This document shows, piece after piece, positions 34,094 through 42,716 of a DNA stretch of 64,000 nt; within the stretch, counting starts at the first letter, position 1, and the number at the start of each line of letters is the position of its first letter. Below the pieces are notes generated by a model. It did no database searches and was not told where the DNA came from. It saw only the letters and a program-made list of their open reading frames with translations. This stretch comes from an uncultured Bryobacteraceae bacterium (lineage in GTDB: Bacteria > Acidobacteriota > Terriglobia > Bryobacterales > Bryobacteraceae), in contig CAKZUE010000014.1 in the NCBI GenBank assembly GCA_937920635.1, forward strand, positions 1-64,000, read 5' to 3'. A program made the position numbers and the translations under genes.

Positions 34094-36040
34094 TTGAATC
34101 TCAAGCTGCCTGAGGCCGCCACCGTGCGGGAGCCGTCCGACCGCTGGACGGTAGCGGATGCGCGGGAACTGTATGACATCGACCGCTGGGGCAAGGGCTA
34201 TTTTTCGATCAGCGATGCGGGCCACGTTCTGGTTCATCCCACCAAGGAGCCGCACCGCTTCGTCGACCTGACAGAGCTGGTCGACACTCTCATCCTGCGC
34301 GGCATCGACCCGCCGCTGCTGCTGCGGTTTCCGCAGATCCTCGGCCAGCAGTTGCGCGAGATGTGGCAGGTCTTCGACGCCGCCATCCGCGACCATGATT
34401 ACAAGGGCGGCTACCGCTGCGTGTATCCGATCAAAGTGAATCAGCAGCGGCAAGTGGTTGAAGAGATCTACCAGCTCGGGCGGCAGTACGGCTTCGGCCT
34501 CGAGGCGGGCTCGAAGCCCGAGCTGCTGGCCGTGATGGCCATTGCGGACAACGAAACGCCGATCATCTGCAATGGCTTCAAGGACGACGAGTACATCGAG
34601 CTGTGCATGCTGGCGCGCAAGGTCGGGCGCGCCATTACGCCGGTGGTGGAGAAATACACCGAACTCGATCTCATCCTGCAGAAGGCGGAGAAGCTCGGCG
34701 TGCGTCCCTCCATCGGCATCCGCATCAAGCTCGCCAGCCGCGGCGCCGGACGGTGGAAGTCTTCCGGCGGCTACCGCTCGAAGTTTGGCCTGACGGTCTC
34801 GGAAGCCATGCGCGCGCTGGAGACGCTGAAGGCGCTCGGGATGGAGGACTGCCTCAAGCTGCTGCACTTCCATCTGGGAAGCCAGATCACCAACATCCGC
34901 CACATCAAGGGCGCCGTCACCGAAGCCGCGCGCGTCTATGCTGACCTGAAGAGACAGGGCGCGGGGCTCGAGATGCTCGATGTCGGCGGCGGGCTGGGCA
35001 TCGATTACGACGGCTCGCAGACGGACTTTGAATCGAGCGTGAATTACACGCTGCAGGAATACGCCAACGACATCGTCTACCATGTGCAGAACATCTGCGA
35101 CGAAGCCGAGGTTCCGCATCCCGTCATCATGAGCGAGAGCGGGCGCGCCATCGCCGCCTATCACAGCGTGCTGGTGTTCAACGTTCTCGGGGTCAGCGGC
35201 TTCGGAGACGAGCAGGTGCCTGAGGAACTGCCCGAGGATGCGGAACAGCCCCTGGTGGATCTGCTCGAGACGTACCGCAACCTCAACCTGAAGAATCTGC
35301 TTGAAAGCTTCCACGACGCGCAGCAGGCGCTCGACTCCGCGCTGAATCTGTTCAGCCTCGGCTACCTGCCGCTAAAGCAGCGGTGCCTGGCGGAGAACCT
35401 GTACTGGCTGATCTGCCGCCGCGTGCTCGCCCTGGCAAAGCAGATGGACGTGTTCCCCGAGGAACTCGAAGGGCTCGAGAGCATGCTCTCGGACACCTAC
35501 TTCTGCAACTTCTCGCTCTTCCAGAGCATGCCCGACAGTTGGGCGGTGAAGCAGCTCTTTCCCATCATGCCGGTGCACCGGCTCGGAGAACGCCCCACGC
35601 GCCACGCCGTGCTCGGCGACATCAGTTGCGACAGCGACGGCAAGGTGGACCAGTTCATCGACCGCCGCGACGTGAAGAAGACGCTGCCGCTGCATGCGTT
35701 CAACGGCGAGCCCTATTACCTGGGCGCTTTTCTCGTGGGCGCGTATCAGGAGATCCTCGGCGACCTGCACAATCTCTTCGGCGACACGCACGCCGTTCAC
35801 GTGCGCGTCAACGACCAGAACAAGCCCGTGCTGGAAGCCGTCATCCGGGGCGACAGCGTCAAGGAGGTACTCGCGTACGTGCAGTTCAGCTCTTCGCAAT
35901 TGCTCGAGCAGTTCCGCCGCGACATGGAAGAAGCGGTGATGGCGGGCAAGATCGGATACGAGGAGAGCGGGCGGCTGCTGAAGTTTTACGAAGAGGGGCT
36001 CTACGGGTACACGTACCTGGAGGATGCGCACCGCACCTGA
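34094..36040 (+). CDS. speA: Biosynthetic arginine decarboxylase
   Basis: A 648-residue cytoplasmic PLP enzyme that makes agmatine for polyamine synthesis. RCVYPIKVNQQRQVVEEI has the PLP lysine K114, EMLDVGGGLGIDYDG is the glycine-rich phosphate-binding loop, and the C-terminal domain holds the second substrate-contact region with FHDAQQALD and CNFSLFQSMPD. Length matches SpeA (about 630-660). The start is the TTG at 34094; GGAGG lies 14 nt upstream, a long spacing, and no other in-frame start precedes it. Agmatinase or agmatine deiminase genes are not in the window. Confidence 0.94.
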   Translation: MNLKLPEAATVREPSDRWTVADARELYDIDRWGKGYFSISDAGHVLVHPTKEPHRFVDLTELVDTLILRGIDPPLLLRFPQILGQQLREMWQVFDAAIRDHDYKGGYRCVYPIKVNQQRQVVEEIYQLGRQYGFGLEAGSKPELLAVMAIADNETPIICNGFKDDEYIELCMLARKVGRAITPVVEKYTELDLILQKAEKLGVRPSIGIRIKLASRGAGRWKSSGGYRSKFGLTVSEAMRALETLKALGMEDCLKLLHFHLGSQITNIRHIKGAVTEAARVYADLKRQGAGLEMLDVGGGLGIDYDGSQTDFESSVNYTLQEYANDIVYHVQNICDEAEVPHPVIMSESGRAIAAYHSVLVFNVLGVSGFGDEQVPEELPEDAEQPLVDLLETYRNLNLKNLLESFHDAQQALDSALNLFSLGYLPLKQRCLAENLYWLICRRVLALAKQMDVFPEELEGLESMLSDTYFCNFSLFQSMPDSWAVKQLFPIMPVHRLGERPTRHAVLGDISCDSDGKVDQFIDRRDVKKTLPLHAFNGEPYYLGAFLVGAYQEILGDLHNLFGDTHAVHVRVNDQNKPVLEAVIRGDSVKEVLAYVQFSSSQLLEQFRRDMEEAVMAGKIGYEESGRLLKFYEEGLYGYTYLEDAHRT

Positions 36041-36064
36041 GCGCCGCGATGAGTGGAGCCCCGT

Positions 36065-37651
36065 TCAGCGCTTCACCGGCGGGGGCAACTGATCGAACTC
36101 CACGACGCCGCAGCGCGACGCCCAGCGCTGCCACTCCGCCGCCATCTGCTCCACCCGTTTCGGCTGGCGCGCGGCGAGATTGTCGAGTTCCGTGCGGTCG
36201 GCGGCGAGATCGTACAGCTCCCACGGCTGCCCGCGGCTCGCCACAAGCTTCCAGTTGCCCTGCCGGAACGCCTTATGGCCCTGGTGCTCCCAGAACAGCC
36301 CCGGCGCGTTGCGCGGCAACCCGCCCCCATGCACAACGCAGGTGGTGAGCGAGACGCCCTCCATGGGCTGCACCGGCATGCCCTGGTTTTGGCGCGGGTA
36401 CGGCGCGCCCGAGATGCGGAGGACGGTGGGCATCACGTCAACGACATGGGCCACTTCATGCGTGATCGTGCCCGGCTGGCGGATGCGGTTTGTCCAAGCC
36501 GCGATGGCGGGCGTCGCGATGCCGCCTTCATGCGTGTACTGCTTGTAGAGGCGGAACGGTGTGTTGGATGCGTTGGCCCAGGGGCGGCGGTAGGAAGTGA
36601 AGGAGTCGGCGGGACCGGGCACGGGGTTGGCCGCCTGGCGTTCCAGGCCGCCGCCGATGTTCTGCTCGTGGCAGCCGCCGTTGTCGGAGAGGAAGAGGAT
36701 GAAGGCGTTGTCGAGCCTGCCGGCCTTTTCCAGTTCGCCAAGAACGCGGCCGATGCCGCGGTCCATGCGGTCCACCTGCGCCGCGTAAACGGCCATGCGC
36801 AGGTCCCACTCTTCTTTTTCGCGCTGCGGGAGCGAGTCCCAGGCGGGCACATCCGCGTCGCGCGGCGCGAGCGGCCAGGAGCGGTCCAGCAGCCCCATGG
36901 CGATCTGGCGCTCGTGGCGCTCGGCGCGCAGGCGGTCCCATCCCTTCAGATAGCGGCCGCGGTATTTGTCGATGTCCTCGGGCAGCGCGTGCAGCGGCCA
37001 GTGGGGGGCGGTGTAGGCCAGATACAGGAAAAGCGGATTCTGTTTCGGAACCGCCTCGCGCGCCATGCGTACGGCGTGTTCCGTGATGGCGTCGGTCATG
37101 TAGAAGCCCTCGCGCGGCGGCGTCCAGGGTTCGTTGTCGAGCGCCATGGTGCGGCCCGGATCGAGGCGGAAGTAATTCGACGCGCCGCTGATGAGGCCGA
37201 AATAGCGGTCGAAGCCGCGGTCGCACGGCCAGTGCGGGCGGCGCTCGCCGACGTGCCACTTGCCGGACATCAGCGTGGCGTAGCCGGCGGGCTTGAGCGC
37301 CTCGGCCAGCGTGACCGAGCGGCGGTTCAGGTAGCCCTGGTAGGCGGGCAGCCCGCGGTCGTCCACCATATGGCCGACGCCCGCCTGATGCGGATACAGT
37401 CCGGTGAGCAGGGAGGCGCGCGTGGGGCAGCAGCGGGCGGCGCAGTAGAACTGCGAGAAGCGAACGCCGCGGCGGGCGAGGCGGTCGAGGTTCGGCGTCT
37501 CGATTTCGCCGCCGTAGCAGCCAATGTCGGAGAAGCCGAGATCGTCGGCGAGGATGACTACGATGTCGGGACGCGGATCGCGCCGCGGCGCCGCGCCGAG
37601 CGTTGACGCGGCCGCACCCGCCGAGGCGGCAAGGAACGAGCGGCGGTTCAT
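36065..37651 (-). CDS. Tat-exported arylsulfatase-type sulfatase
   Basis: A 528-residue alkaline-phosphatase superfamily sulfatase. The leader MNRRSFLAASAGAAAS is twin-arginine type. The signature C74-C-P-T-R has the formylglycine cysteine in C-x-P-x-R form, followed by ASLLTGLYPH. Metal ligands include D36-D37 (ILADDLGF) and DNG in FLSDNGG. It hydrolyses sulfate esters of carbohydrates or aryl compounds outside the cytoplasm after maturation by FGE or anSME, neither of which is in the window. The real start is at 37651; longer upstream frame is not coding. It lies 7 nt after TAGAAT. Confidence 0.92.
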   Translation of the reverse strand: MNRRSFLAASAGAAASTLGAAPRRDPRPDIVVILADDLGFSDIGCYGGEIETPNLDRLARRGVRFSQFYCAARCCPTRASLLTGLYPHQAGVGHMVDDRGLPAYQGYLNRRSVTLAEALKPAGYATLMSGKWHVGERRPHWPCDRGFDRYFGLISGASNYFRLDPGRTMALDNEPWTPPREGFYMTDAITEHAVRMAREAVPKQNPLFLYLAYTAPHWPLHALPEDIDKYRGRYLKGWDRLRAERHERQIAMGLLDRSWPLAPRDADVPAWDSLPQREKEEWDLRMAVYAAQVDRMDRGIGRVLGELEKAGRLDNAFILFLSDNGGCHEQNIGGGLERQAANPVPGPADSFTSYRRPWANASNTPFRLYKQYTHEGGIATPAIAAWTNRIRQPGTITHEVAHVVDVMPTVLRISGAPYPRQNQGMPVQPMEGVSLTTCVVHGGGLPRNAPGLFWEHQGHKAFRQGNWKLVASRGQPWELYDLAADRTELDNLAARQPKRVEQMAAEWQRWASRCGVVEFDQLPPPVKR

Positions 37652-37658
37652 GGCTCGT

Positions 37659-37664
37659 ATTCTA
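37659..37664 (-). promoter_or_regulatory. -10 element (TAGAAT) for the leaderless sulfatase gene
   Basis: TAGAAT on the minus strand ends 7 nt before the ATG at 37651, with no Shine-Dalgarno between (ACGAGCC). Confidence 0.5.
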
Positions 37665-37771
37665 TCCGCCGCGGGAGGGCGACCAGAATCCTGATGCCGG
37701 CGGAAGCGGTGCTGACGAGTGCGTGTCGATCCGGTTACATTGGGATCATCACGCGGTTCTGGGATTCTCGA

Positions 37772-38500
37772 ATGCGCGCGTTTCAACGGATCCGGGCAAG
37801 CCATGCTCCAGCGCTCTGCGCAACCACACTGGCGGCGCTCGTGCTGCCGCCGGCGGCCATGGCGCAAACCGACGCCAACTTCCACGGCTGGCTGCAGTAT
37901 TTCGGCAGCCACGGCATCCGGGATTCGCGCGTGACCGCCCATCTCGAGGCGCAGGTGCGCCGGCACGATGCCGCCCGCAGCTGGCAGAACCTGCTTCTCC
38001 GGCCCGCGGTGCAGCTCCGGGTGCACCCCAACTTCGACGTTACCGCCGGATACGGCTACGTCTCCTACCACCGCTACGGCTCGTATCCGGTCCGCAGCCG
38101 CTGGAACGAGCACCGGCTGTTTCACGATGCGCGAGTGCACCACGCGGCAGCACGCGCCCGGCTGCTGCACCGGTTCCGCTTCGAGAACCGCTGGCTGGAG
38201 GGACTGCAATACGAAAACCGCTTCCGCTACATGGCGCGCGCCACCGTGCCGCTGCGGGGCCCCTACTACGCGGCGTTGTGGAACGAAGTGTTTCTGCCAG
38301 TAAAACCGGAACGCTTCCCGGGTACAGCCGACCAGAACCGCGCCAGCGCAGCCGTGGGCAAGCGGCTGTCCGACCACGTGCGCGTGGAAGCGGGCTATAT
38401 GCTCCAGACTGTCTGGCAGCGCAACGGCCGCATCCGCGAAGACAACCACACGATCGTGTTCGCTATTACCAGCACGGCGCCGCTCTTTGGCCGGCGCTGA
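37772..38500 (+). CDS. DUF2490-type outer-membrane protein
   Basis: A 242-residue protein. The signal peptide runs to about VLPPAAMAQ (residue 32). The rest alternates aromatic and polar residues, with QYFGSHGIRDSR, RSWQNLLLRPAVQLRV and GYGYVSYHRYG, typical of the DUF2490 beta-barrel family of the Bacteroidota and Acidobacteriota. It is predicted to be a 10-12-strand barrel in the outer membrane; function unknown. The ATG at 37772 opens the signal peptide; an upstream in-frame start at 37694 adds a non-leader segment. Convergent with the M3 peptidase. Confidence 0.75.
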   Translation: MRAFQRIRASHAPALCATTLAALVLPPAAMAQTDANFHGWLQYFGSHGIRDSRVTAHLEAQVRRHDAARSWQNLLLRPAVQLRVHPNFDVTAGYGYVSYHRYGSYPVRSRWNEHRLFHDARVHHAAARARLLHRFRFENRWLEGLQYENRFRYMARATVPLRGPYYAALWNEVFLPVKPERFPGTADQNRASAAVGKRLSDHVRVEAGYMLQTVWQRNGRIREDNHTIVFAITSTAPLFGRR

Positions 38501-38515
38501 ACCGTGCGCGGTTCA
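38498..38515. terminator. Small bidirectional hairpin shared by two convergent stops
   Basis: TGAACC (38498-38503) pairs with GGTTCA (38510-38515) around a 6-nt loop. The left arm contains the DUF2490 stop TGA and the right arm contains the M3 peptidase stop. No T tract follows on either side, so a terminator role is uncertain. Confidence 0.3.
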
Positions 38516-40519
38516 ACGGTTCAGCCCCAGCCGCTCCAACAGCGCCTGCGGGTCGGGATCACGCCCCATGAAGCGGCGGAAGAGCACGATGGGCTCCTCG
38601 CTGTCGCCGCGCGAGAGGATCGCATCGCGGAACTCGCGTCCGGTGGTTTCGTTGAACACGCCCTCGCGGAGGAAGCGCGTGAAGGCGTCGGCGTCGAGCA
38701 CTTCGGCCCACTTGTACGAGTAGTAGCCGGCGCCGTAGCCGGTGGAGTCGGCGAACAGGTGGGTGAAGGAAGCCAGCATGGCGTAATCATCCGGCAGCGG
38801 GGCGGGCGAGAACTCGCGCAGGATGCGCGCGGCGTAGGCGACGGGGCTGCCGTCACGCGCGGGGTCGTAGTCGATGTGGAGCGCCAGGTCGGCGGTGGCG
38901 AAGCCCAGCTGCCGCATCTGCGCGTTGGCGGCGCGGAAGGTGCGCGCGGCGCGCATCTTGCGGAACAGCTCCTCCGGCATCGTTTCGCCGGTTTCGTGGT
39001 GGCGGGCGAACAGGTCGAGCGAGGGCCGCTCCCAGCACCAGTTCTCCATGATCTGCGACGGCAGCTCCACGAAGTCCCACGCGACGCTGGTCCCGGCGAG
39101 CGATTTCACTTCGACGCGCGAGAGGCAGTGGTGCAGCAGGTGGCCGAACTCGTGGAAGATCGTCTCCACTTCGCGGTGCGTCAGCAGCGCGGGCTTGCCA
39201 TCCACGGGCGCGGTGAGATTGCCGCAGATCAACCCGACATGGGGGAGCCAGCGGCCGTTCTGCCAGTGGCCGGTGATGAAGGCGTCCATCCAGGCGCCGC
39301 CGCGCTTGTTGTCGCGCGGGTGCCAGTCCGTGTAGAAGCCGCCGAGCAGTTCTCCGTCCGCGTCGTGGATCTCGTAATACTTCACCTCGGGATGCCAGAC
39401 GGGGACCGCAGGACCCGGCGCTACGCGGATGCCGAACAGGCGCGAGGCAAGCGAGAACATTCCTTCGATGACCTGTTCGACGGGGAAATAGGGGCGGAGA
39501 TCCTCTTCCTCGAAAGCGTAGCGTTGCGCCCGGAGCTTCTCGGCCCAGTAAGCGACGTCCCAGGGTTCCAGCGCCTGCCCGGCGAATTCCTCGAGCTCCG
39601 CGTTCTCGCGCCGGAACGCGGGCTCCGTCTTCTCGCGGAGGCCGCGGATGAACGCCTGGGCGGCGGCGCCGTGTTTGGCCATGCGGTCAGCCAGGGCGAA
39701 ATCGGCGAAGTTGGCATATCCGAGCAGCCGGGCCTTCTCGCGCCGCAGTTCGAGAATGCGGACGATGAGGGGCGAGTTGGCTTCGGCCGCGCGGCTGCTG
39801 TAGGCGCGCCAGAAATGCTCGCGCACGGCGCGGTTGTCGAGATAGGTCATCACCGCGAGGTAGGAAGGCGCGTGGAGCGTGAAGCGCCAGCCCTCGCGGC
39901 CGCGGGCGGCGGCATCGGCGCGGGCGGCGGCGCGGGCGCTGGGCGGAAGCCCGGCCAGCCCCGCTTCGTTTTCAATCCAGTATTCAAACGCCGCGGTGGC
40001 GTCCAGAACATTCTGGGCGAACTTTGTCGTCGTGGTGGCCAGCTCGACTTCCAGCTCTTCCAGTTTCTTCTTGCCCTCGGGTGGCAGGGCGGCGCCGTGG
40101 CGGCGGAAGCTGTCGAGCGTCTTGTTCAGGAACCGCGCGCGGACGCCCGCCAGGGCGCGGGCCTCTTCGGTGGCGGCAAATTCGTTCAAAGCCCGCCACA
40201 ATCCTTCATGCAGGGGGATGGACGAGTAGAAGGCGCTCACGGCGGGCTGCGCGGCGTTCCAGGCTTCGCGCAGTTCGGGCGTCGAGACGACGCCTTCAAG
40301 ATGGCGCACGACGCTGGAGGCGATGTCGAGATCCTCGGTGGCCGTATCGAGCGCCGCCATGGTCTCTGTCCAGGAGCGCGCGGGGGCGGCGGCGATCGCG
40401 TCGATGCGGGCGCGGGCGCGGCGGATCAGCTCTTCGAGCCCTGGCTGGACGTGCTCCGGACGCACCCGGTCGAAGGGCAGGGGATGCGCAAGCGCCAGCA
40501 GCGGATTGTCTGGGGTCAC
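38513..40519 (-). CDS. M3-family zinc oligopeptidase (Dcp/oligopeptidase A-like)
   Basis: A 668-residue cytoplasmic metallopeptidase. The zinc motif is H456-E-F-G-H460 in IFHEFGHLLHH, with the third ligand glutamate about 28 residues later (VELPSQIMENW). The fold is helical, and length equals Dcp/OpdA (about 680). It degrades short peptides, including cleaved signal peptides, with SppA (also in the window). The GTG at 40519 gives the expected N-terminus NPLLALAHPLPFDRVRPEHV; long upstream open frame is a GC artefact. Its Shine-Dalgarno is weak. Confidence 0.92.
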   Translation of the reverse strand: MTPDNPLLALAHPLPFDRVRPEHVQPGLEELIRRARARIDAIAAAPARSWTETMAALDTATEDLDIASSVVRHLEGVVSTPELREAWNAAQPAVSAFYSSIPLHEGLWRALNEFAATEEARALAGVRARFLNKTLDSFRRHGAALPPEGKKKLEELEVELATTTTKFAQNVLDATAAFEYWIENEAGLAGLPPSARAAARADAAARGREGWRFTLHAPSYLAVMTYLDNRAVREHFWRAYSSRAAEANSPLIVRILELRREKARLLGYANFADFALADRMAKHGAAAQAFIRGLREKTEPAFRRENAELEEFAGQALEPWDVAYWAEKLRAQRYAFEEEDLRPYFPVEQVIEGMFSLASRLFGIRVAPGPAVPVWHPEVKYYEIHDADGELLGGFYTDWHPRDNKRGGAWMDAFITGHWQNGRWLPHVGLICGNLTAPVDGKPALLTHREVETIFHEFGHLLHHCLSRVEVKSLAGTSVAWDFVELPSQIMENWCWERPSLDLFARHHETGETMPEELFRKMRAARTFRAANAQMRQLGFATADLALHIDYDPARDGSPVAYAARILREFSPAPLPDDYAMLASFTHLFADSTGYGAGYYSYKWAEVLDADAFTRFLREGVFNETTGREFRDAILSRGDSEEPIVLFRRFMGRDPDPQALLERLGLNR

Positions 40520-40588
40520 GTTTTTCAAGATACGAAGTTCCGGCGGGCCGCTGCCGGGCTCCGGGGGGCCGCGCAGGGGAAGTCTGCG

Positions 40589-41365
40589 ATGATGGAATCC
40601 GTGATCGACCTCCACGCGCACATCCTGCACGGGATGGATGACGGACCGGCCACGCTGGAACAGAGCCTGGCCATGGCGCGGCTGGCGTCCCATGCGGGTA
40701 CGAAGGAAATCGTGGCGGCTGTGCATGTCAGCCGGGCGTGGCCCTATCAGCCGGCGCTGGCGCAGCGGCGCTGGGAGGAGTTGCAGCACCTGACCCGCGA
40801 TCTGATCCGGATTCACCGCGCCTGCGAAGTGGAGTTGACTGGCGAAAACACGGATCAGGTGCTGGCCCAGCCTGCGCGCTACGCGGTGTCCGGATCCCGG
40901 TATCTGCTGGTGGAACTGCCCGACGATGCGGAGCTGAAAGAGACCGGTGCTCTGCTGATGCGCCTCATCGGAGCAGGGCTCCGCCCCATCGTGGTTCATC
41001 CGGAGCTGAATCCGGAGCTGGCGCGCGAGCCCTCCAGGTTGAAACGGTGGTCGCAGGCGGGAGTGTTGATGCAGGTCTGTGCCGGCAGCCTTGCGCGCGA
41101 GTTCGGCTCGCGCGCGGCGGAGGCGGCGGCAATGATTCTGAAGCGCGGGCTGGCGCATTTCGTCGCTTCCGGGGGGCACGACCTCAAGGGGCGCCCGCCA
41201 CGGCTGGACGCCATCCGGCTGCAACTGATCGGCGAGTATCCGCCGGAGTTCGTCGAGCTCCTGCTGGAAGAGCACCCGCGGGCGGTCGTGGAGGACAGGG
41301 AGATCGAACCCGGACCGCTGCGTGCGCCCTTCCTGAAGGCGCACCGGTTTCAAGTGTGGCGGTAG
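40589..41365 (+). CDS. PHP-domain tyrosine phosphatase (CpsB/YwqE type)
   Basis: A 258-residue cytoplasmic protein. DLHAHILHGMDDGP (7-20) is the CpsB/YwqE metal site H9-x-H11, and HPELNPELAR, CAGSLAREFG and FVASGGHD supply further ligands. Relatives remove phosphate from bacterial tyrosine kinases that steer capsule and exopolysaccharide export. AGGGGA lies about 10 nt upstream. No tyrosine kinase gene is close. It is 131 nt ahead of the HU-like/TIR cassette on the same strand and may share transcription with it. Confidence 0.85.
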   Translation: MMESVIDLHAHILHGMDDGPATLEQSLAMARLASHAGTKEIVAAVHVSRAWPYQPALAQRRWEELQHLTRDLIRIHRACEVELTGENTDQVLAQPARYAVSGSRYLLVELPDDAELKETGALLMRLIGAGLRPIVVHPELNPELAREPSRLKRWSQAGVLMQVCAGSLAREFGSRAAEAAAMILKRGLAHFVASGGHDLKGRPPRLDAIRLQLIGEYPPEFVELLLEEHPRAVVEDREIEPGPLRAPFLKAHRFQVWR

Positions 41366-41496
41366 CGCGCCCGGCCCGTCACAGGAGAAGCGGAATAATT
41401 TGAGGCCCGCATCCTGGCGCAGATCAGGGATTTCTGCGCTGCGGCCGGCGGAGGCGGGGCGCCTTGCGCGCAATGCCGTGCCAGGATCAACGCGGG

Positions 41497-41712
41497 ATGA
41501 AACCGGATGAGCTGGTGGATCTGATGGGGCGGCAGGTGCAGGACGGGGAATCCGCCGACGCGCTGACGCGCGCGGTGGAAGCCATCCTGAAGCGCCTGAG
41601 GCGCGGAGAAGCCGTTTCGCTGCCCGGGGTAGGGAAGCTGGTGCCGGACGGCAGGCGGCAGGTGCGGTTCGAAACGGCGCCGAAACGCGGAGGCCGCCGT
41701 GAGCCGCGCTGA
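41497..41712 (+). CDS. 71-aa HU/IHF-like protein lacking the DNA-binding arm
   Basis: A 71-residue protein. MKPDELVDLMGRQVQDGESA and TRAVEAILKRLRRGEAVSLPG match the first half of HU: helix 1, helix 2, then the G-x-x-V-x-L-P-G-x-G turn and strand. After GVGKLVPDG the chain ends in RRQVRFETAPKRGGRREPR, where HU has its long beta arms with the intercalating proline. So the arm is replaced by a short basic tail. DNA-binding by the arm is unlikely; the fold may act as a small dimeric adaptor. The ATG at 41497 has AGGA about 10 nt upstream. Its last 14 nt overlap the next gene. Confidence 0.7.
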   Translation: MKPDELVDLMGRQVQDGESADALTRAVEAILKRLRRGEAVSLPGVGKLVPDGRRQVRFETAPKRGGRREPR

Positions 41713-42268
41713 AACCGCTTCGCTGCGCGATCTGGCGCGGCTGCTGCGGCAGTGCCTGCGGGAGGGCCGCGCCGTGTATGTGGAGCGGCTCGGGACGTTC
41801 CGTCCCGCGCGGGACGGCGGCTTCGCCTTTGAAGGCGACTCCAAGCCGCGTGTGTTTCTCGCCTATGCCGCCGAGGACGCTCCGCGCGTCGAGCCGCTGT
41901 ACGAACACCTGGAGAGGGCGGGGTTCGCGCCCTGGATGGACCGGCGGAAGCTGCTGCCCGGGCAGAACTGGCCGCGGGCGATCGAGGGGGCCATCGAAAC
42001 GGCGGACTTCTTCGTGGCCTGCTTTTCGCGCCACTCCGTGCGGAAGCGCGGCAACTTCCAGGGCGAACTGCGCTACGCGCTGGACTGCGCGCGGCTGGCG
42101 CCGGTGGGCGATGTGTTTCTGATTCCGGTCCGGCTGGATGACTGCCGCCTGCCGGAAGAGATCCGGCGACAGTGGCACTATGTGGACCTGTTTCCGTCGT
42201 TCGAAGATGGCGTGCGCAAGCTCGCGCAGATGATCCGGCGGGAGATGCGGCGCCGCGCGGCTGCTTGA
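41699..42268 (+). CDS. HU-like/TIR fusion protein, predicted NAD-cleaving effector
   Basis: A 189-residue protein starting at the GTG at 41699, with GGAGG 5 nt upstream inside the previous gene. Residues 7-47 (SLRDLARLLRQCLREGRAVY, then VERLGTFRP) resemble the second half of the HU-like protein just before it. Residues 50-185 form a TIR domain: RVFLAYAAEDAPRVEPLYEH opens box 1, LERAGFAPWMDRRKLLPGQN follows, and NFQGELRYALD carries the likely catalytic glutamate E123. Bacterial TIR domains of this type cleave NAD+ or make signals when triggered by phage. The catalytic residue and BB-loop are intact, so enzyme activity is plausible. No gene for a second effector or a sensor is obvious beyond the HU-like partner. 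Confidence 0.8.
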   Translation: MSRAETASLRDLARLLRQCLREGRAVYVERLGTFRPARDGGFAFEGDSKPRVFLAYAAEDAPRVEPLYEHLERAGFAPWMDRRKLLPGQNWPRAIEGAIETADFFVACFSRHSVRKRGNFQGELRYALDCARLAPVGDVFLIPVRLDDCRLPEEIRRQWHYVDLFPSFEDGVRKLAQMIRREMRRRAAA

Positions 42269-42274
42269 CAGCGG

Positions 42275-42691
42275 CTACGGCTGGGGCGGTTTCGCTTCCT
42301 GCGGGGCGGGAAGCTTCGTCAGGCGCCGGCGCACGCCGGCGGCGTCCTTCGACTCGGGCGCCAGCTCCAGGAACTTTTCGAAGGCGGCGCGGGCGCCGGC
42401 CAGGTCCTTCATCTTTTCACGCGCCTGCCCGAGCAGCAGATAGGCTTCGGCCGACTGCGGATTCCATTTCGCAGCCTCTTCAAACCGCCCGGCGGCAGCC
42501 TTCCAGCGTCCGCGCCGCATATAAAAGCGCCCGATTTTGATCTCGTTTTCGGCCTGAATCGGATTGAATTCATAGGTGCGCTCTTTGGCCGTGACGTCCT
42601 CCTCTTCCGGCTCGGCGGGCGGAGGCGCGGCGGGCGGCTGCCCTCCCCAGAGGAGGACGGCGAGAAAGAGCGCCGGCAACATGCGTGCCAC
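42275..42691 (-). CDS. Secreted tetratricopeptide-repeat protein
   Basis: A 138-residue protein. From the GTG at 42691 the leader is ARMLPALFLAVLLWGG, then an acidic Pro-rich linker (APPPAEPEEED) and two or more TPR helices (NEIKIGRFYMRRGRWKAAAG, SAEAYLLLGQAREKMKDLAG). The GTG lies 6 nt after TATACT, which supports it over the ATG at 42682. It is divergent from uvrC. TPR proteins of this size serve as scaffolds; its partner is unknown. Confidence 0.68.
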   Translation of the reverse strand: MARMLPALFLAVLLWGGQPPAAPPPAEPEEEDVTAKERTYEFNPIQAENEIKIGRFYMRRGRWKAAAGRFEEAAKWNPQSAEAYLLLGQAREKMKDLAGARAAFEKFLELAPESKDAAGVRRRLTKLPAPQEAKPPQP

Positions 42692-42697
42692 AATCAA

Positions 42698-42703
42698 AGT
42701 ATA
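42698..42703 (-). promoter_or_regulatory. -10 element (TATACT) for a likely leaderless TPR gene
   Basis: TATACT on the minus strand ends 6 nt before the GTG at 42691. No ribosome site in the gap (TTGATT). Confidence 0.45.
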
Positions 42704-42716
42704 GGGCGGCGCTTCC

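Noticed and set aside
34071-34100. A TTCGAACCC segment that resembles a tRNA T-loop
   Set aside because: The flanking bases do not form a T-stem, acceptor stem or anticodon arm on either strand.
38504-41365. A 953-codon open frame on the plus strand
   Set aside because: Most of it is antisense to the M3 peptidase and has a reverse-complement amino-acid composition. Only the last part, from 40589, is the real PHP phosphatase.
38513-42178. A 1221-codon open frame on the minus strand
   Set aside because: The part beyond 40519 is antisense to the PHP, HU-like and TIR genes and has low-complexity Arg/Ala/Pro composition. The M3 gene ends its N-terminus at 40519.
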